Source: an uncultured Ruminococcus sp.
GTDB lineage: Bacteria; Bacillota; Clostridia; Oscillospirales; Acutalibacteraceae
Length of the DNA stretch: 5,110 bases
Direction: 5' to 3'
NCBI GenBank assembly: GCA_902773165.1
Contig: CACYDO010000073.1
Location: 1 to 5,110 of the forward strand
The position numbers and the translations under genes are program-made. This document shows positions 5,049 to 5,110 of this stretch, piece after piece. The notes below the pieces were generated by a model. It was given only the letters and a program-made list of their open reading frames with translations. It did not search any database and was not told where the DNA came from. The first letter of the stretch is position 1. The number at the start of each line of letters is the position of its first letter.

Positions 5049-5057
5049 CCTGATAAC
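5049..5057 (-). repeat. GTTATCAGG copy 3, inverted
   Basis: CCTGATAAC on the plus strand is an exact inverted copy of the 9-bp form at 4841-4849. It sits about 20 bp after the predicted transcription start and makes an inverted pair with the 4997 copy. A second inverted pair, TTAGTG (5028-5033) and CACTAA (5063-5068), encloses it. Confidence 0.4.
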
Positions 5058-5110
5058 CTACACACTAATATAAGCTGCATGCGCGGCAATAAGTGTTGTC
5101 GATCAGTAAC

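Overview
The window reads as chromosomal DNA of a gut- or rumen-type member of the Clostridia, most like the Ruminococcus/Oscillospiraceae group. The grounds are a type III glutamine synthetase of the 697-residue class, an efp gene followed by a small acidic zinc-ribbon protein of a clostridial type, strong AGGAGG ribosome binding sites, moderate GC content, and a GC-rich palindromic repeat of a kind common between genes in gut Firmicutes. The species assignment is inference; there is no rRNA or other marker gene.

Layout, left to right. Positions 1-108 are intergenic, with a short GC-rich hairpin. Positions 109-2202 (minus strand) are glnN, type III glutamine synthetase, complete. Positions 2203-2579 separate glnN from the divergent efp gene and are dense in signals. 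On the minus strand there is a consensus promoter (TTGACG-17-TATAAT), then a leader with an intrinsic terminator ahead of the glnN start and an alternative hairpin that would exclude it. On the plus strand there is a consensus efp promoter (TTGCAA-17-TATAAT) set in a palindrome. Positions 2580-3137 are efp (elongation factor P). Positions 3180-3617 are the acidic zinc-ribbon protein, which probably shares the efp transcript; a perfect 13-bp terminator closes this unit at 3647-3685.

After the terminator the character changes. The stretch 3686-3938 is AT-rich and holds several small palindromes and repeats. It leads to a phage-type replication initiator / replisome organizer (3939-4778) with a winged-helix N-terminus, a low-complexity linker and a DnaD-like C-terminal motif. 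Inside this gene lies what looks like its own origin: eight tandem 11-bp units (4275-4362, core CCGRCAA) followed immediately by a 53-bp tract that is 87% A+T and carries a 14-bp direct repeat. Eleven is not a multiple of three, so the DNA period is finer than the 11-residue protein period it produces. This is the most interesting structure in the window.

The last 332 bases (4779-5110) hold no confident gene. They contain a 121-bp palindromic, MITE/REP-like element (4860-4980), three copies of GTTATCAG around it, and a probable rightward promoter at 4995-5024 whose gene lies beyond the window.

Taken together, the left part is core metabolism and translation (ammonia assimilation and polyproline-stall rescue) with its regulation visible. 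The right part looks like accessory DNA, either the edge or the remnant of a phage or other mobile element, placed after the efp operon terminator.
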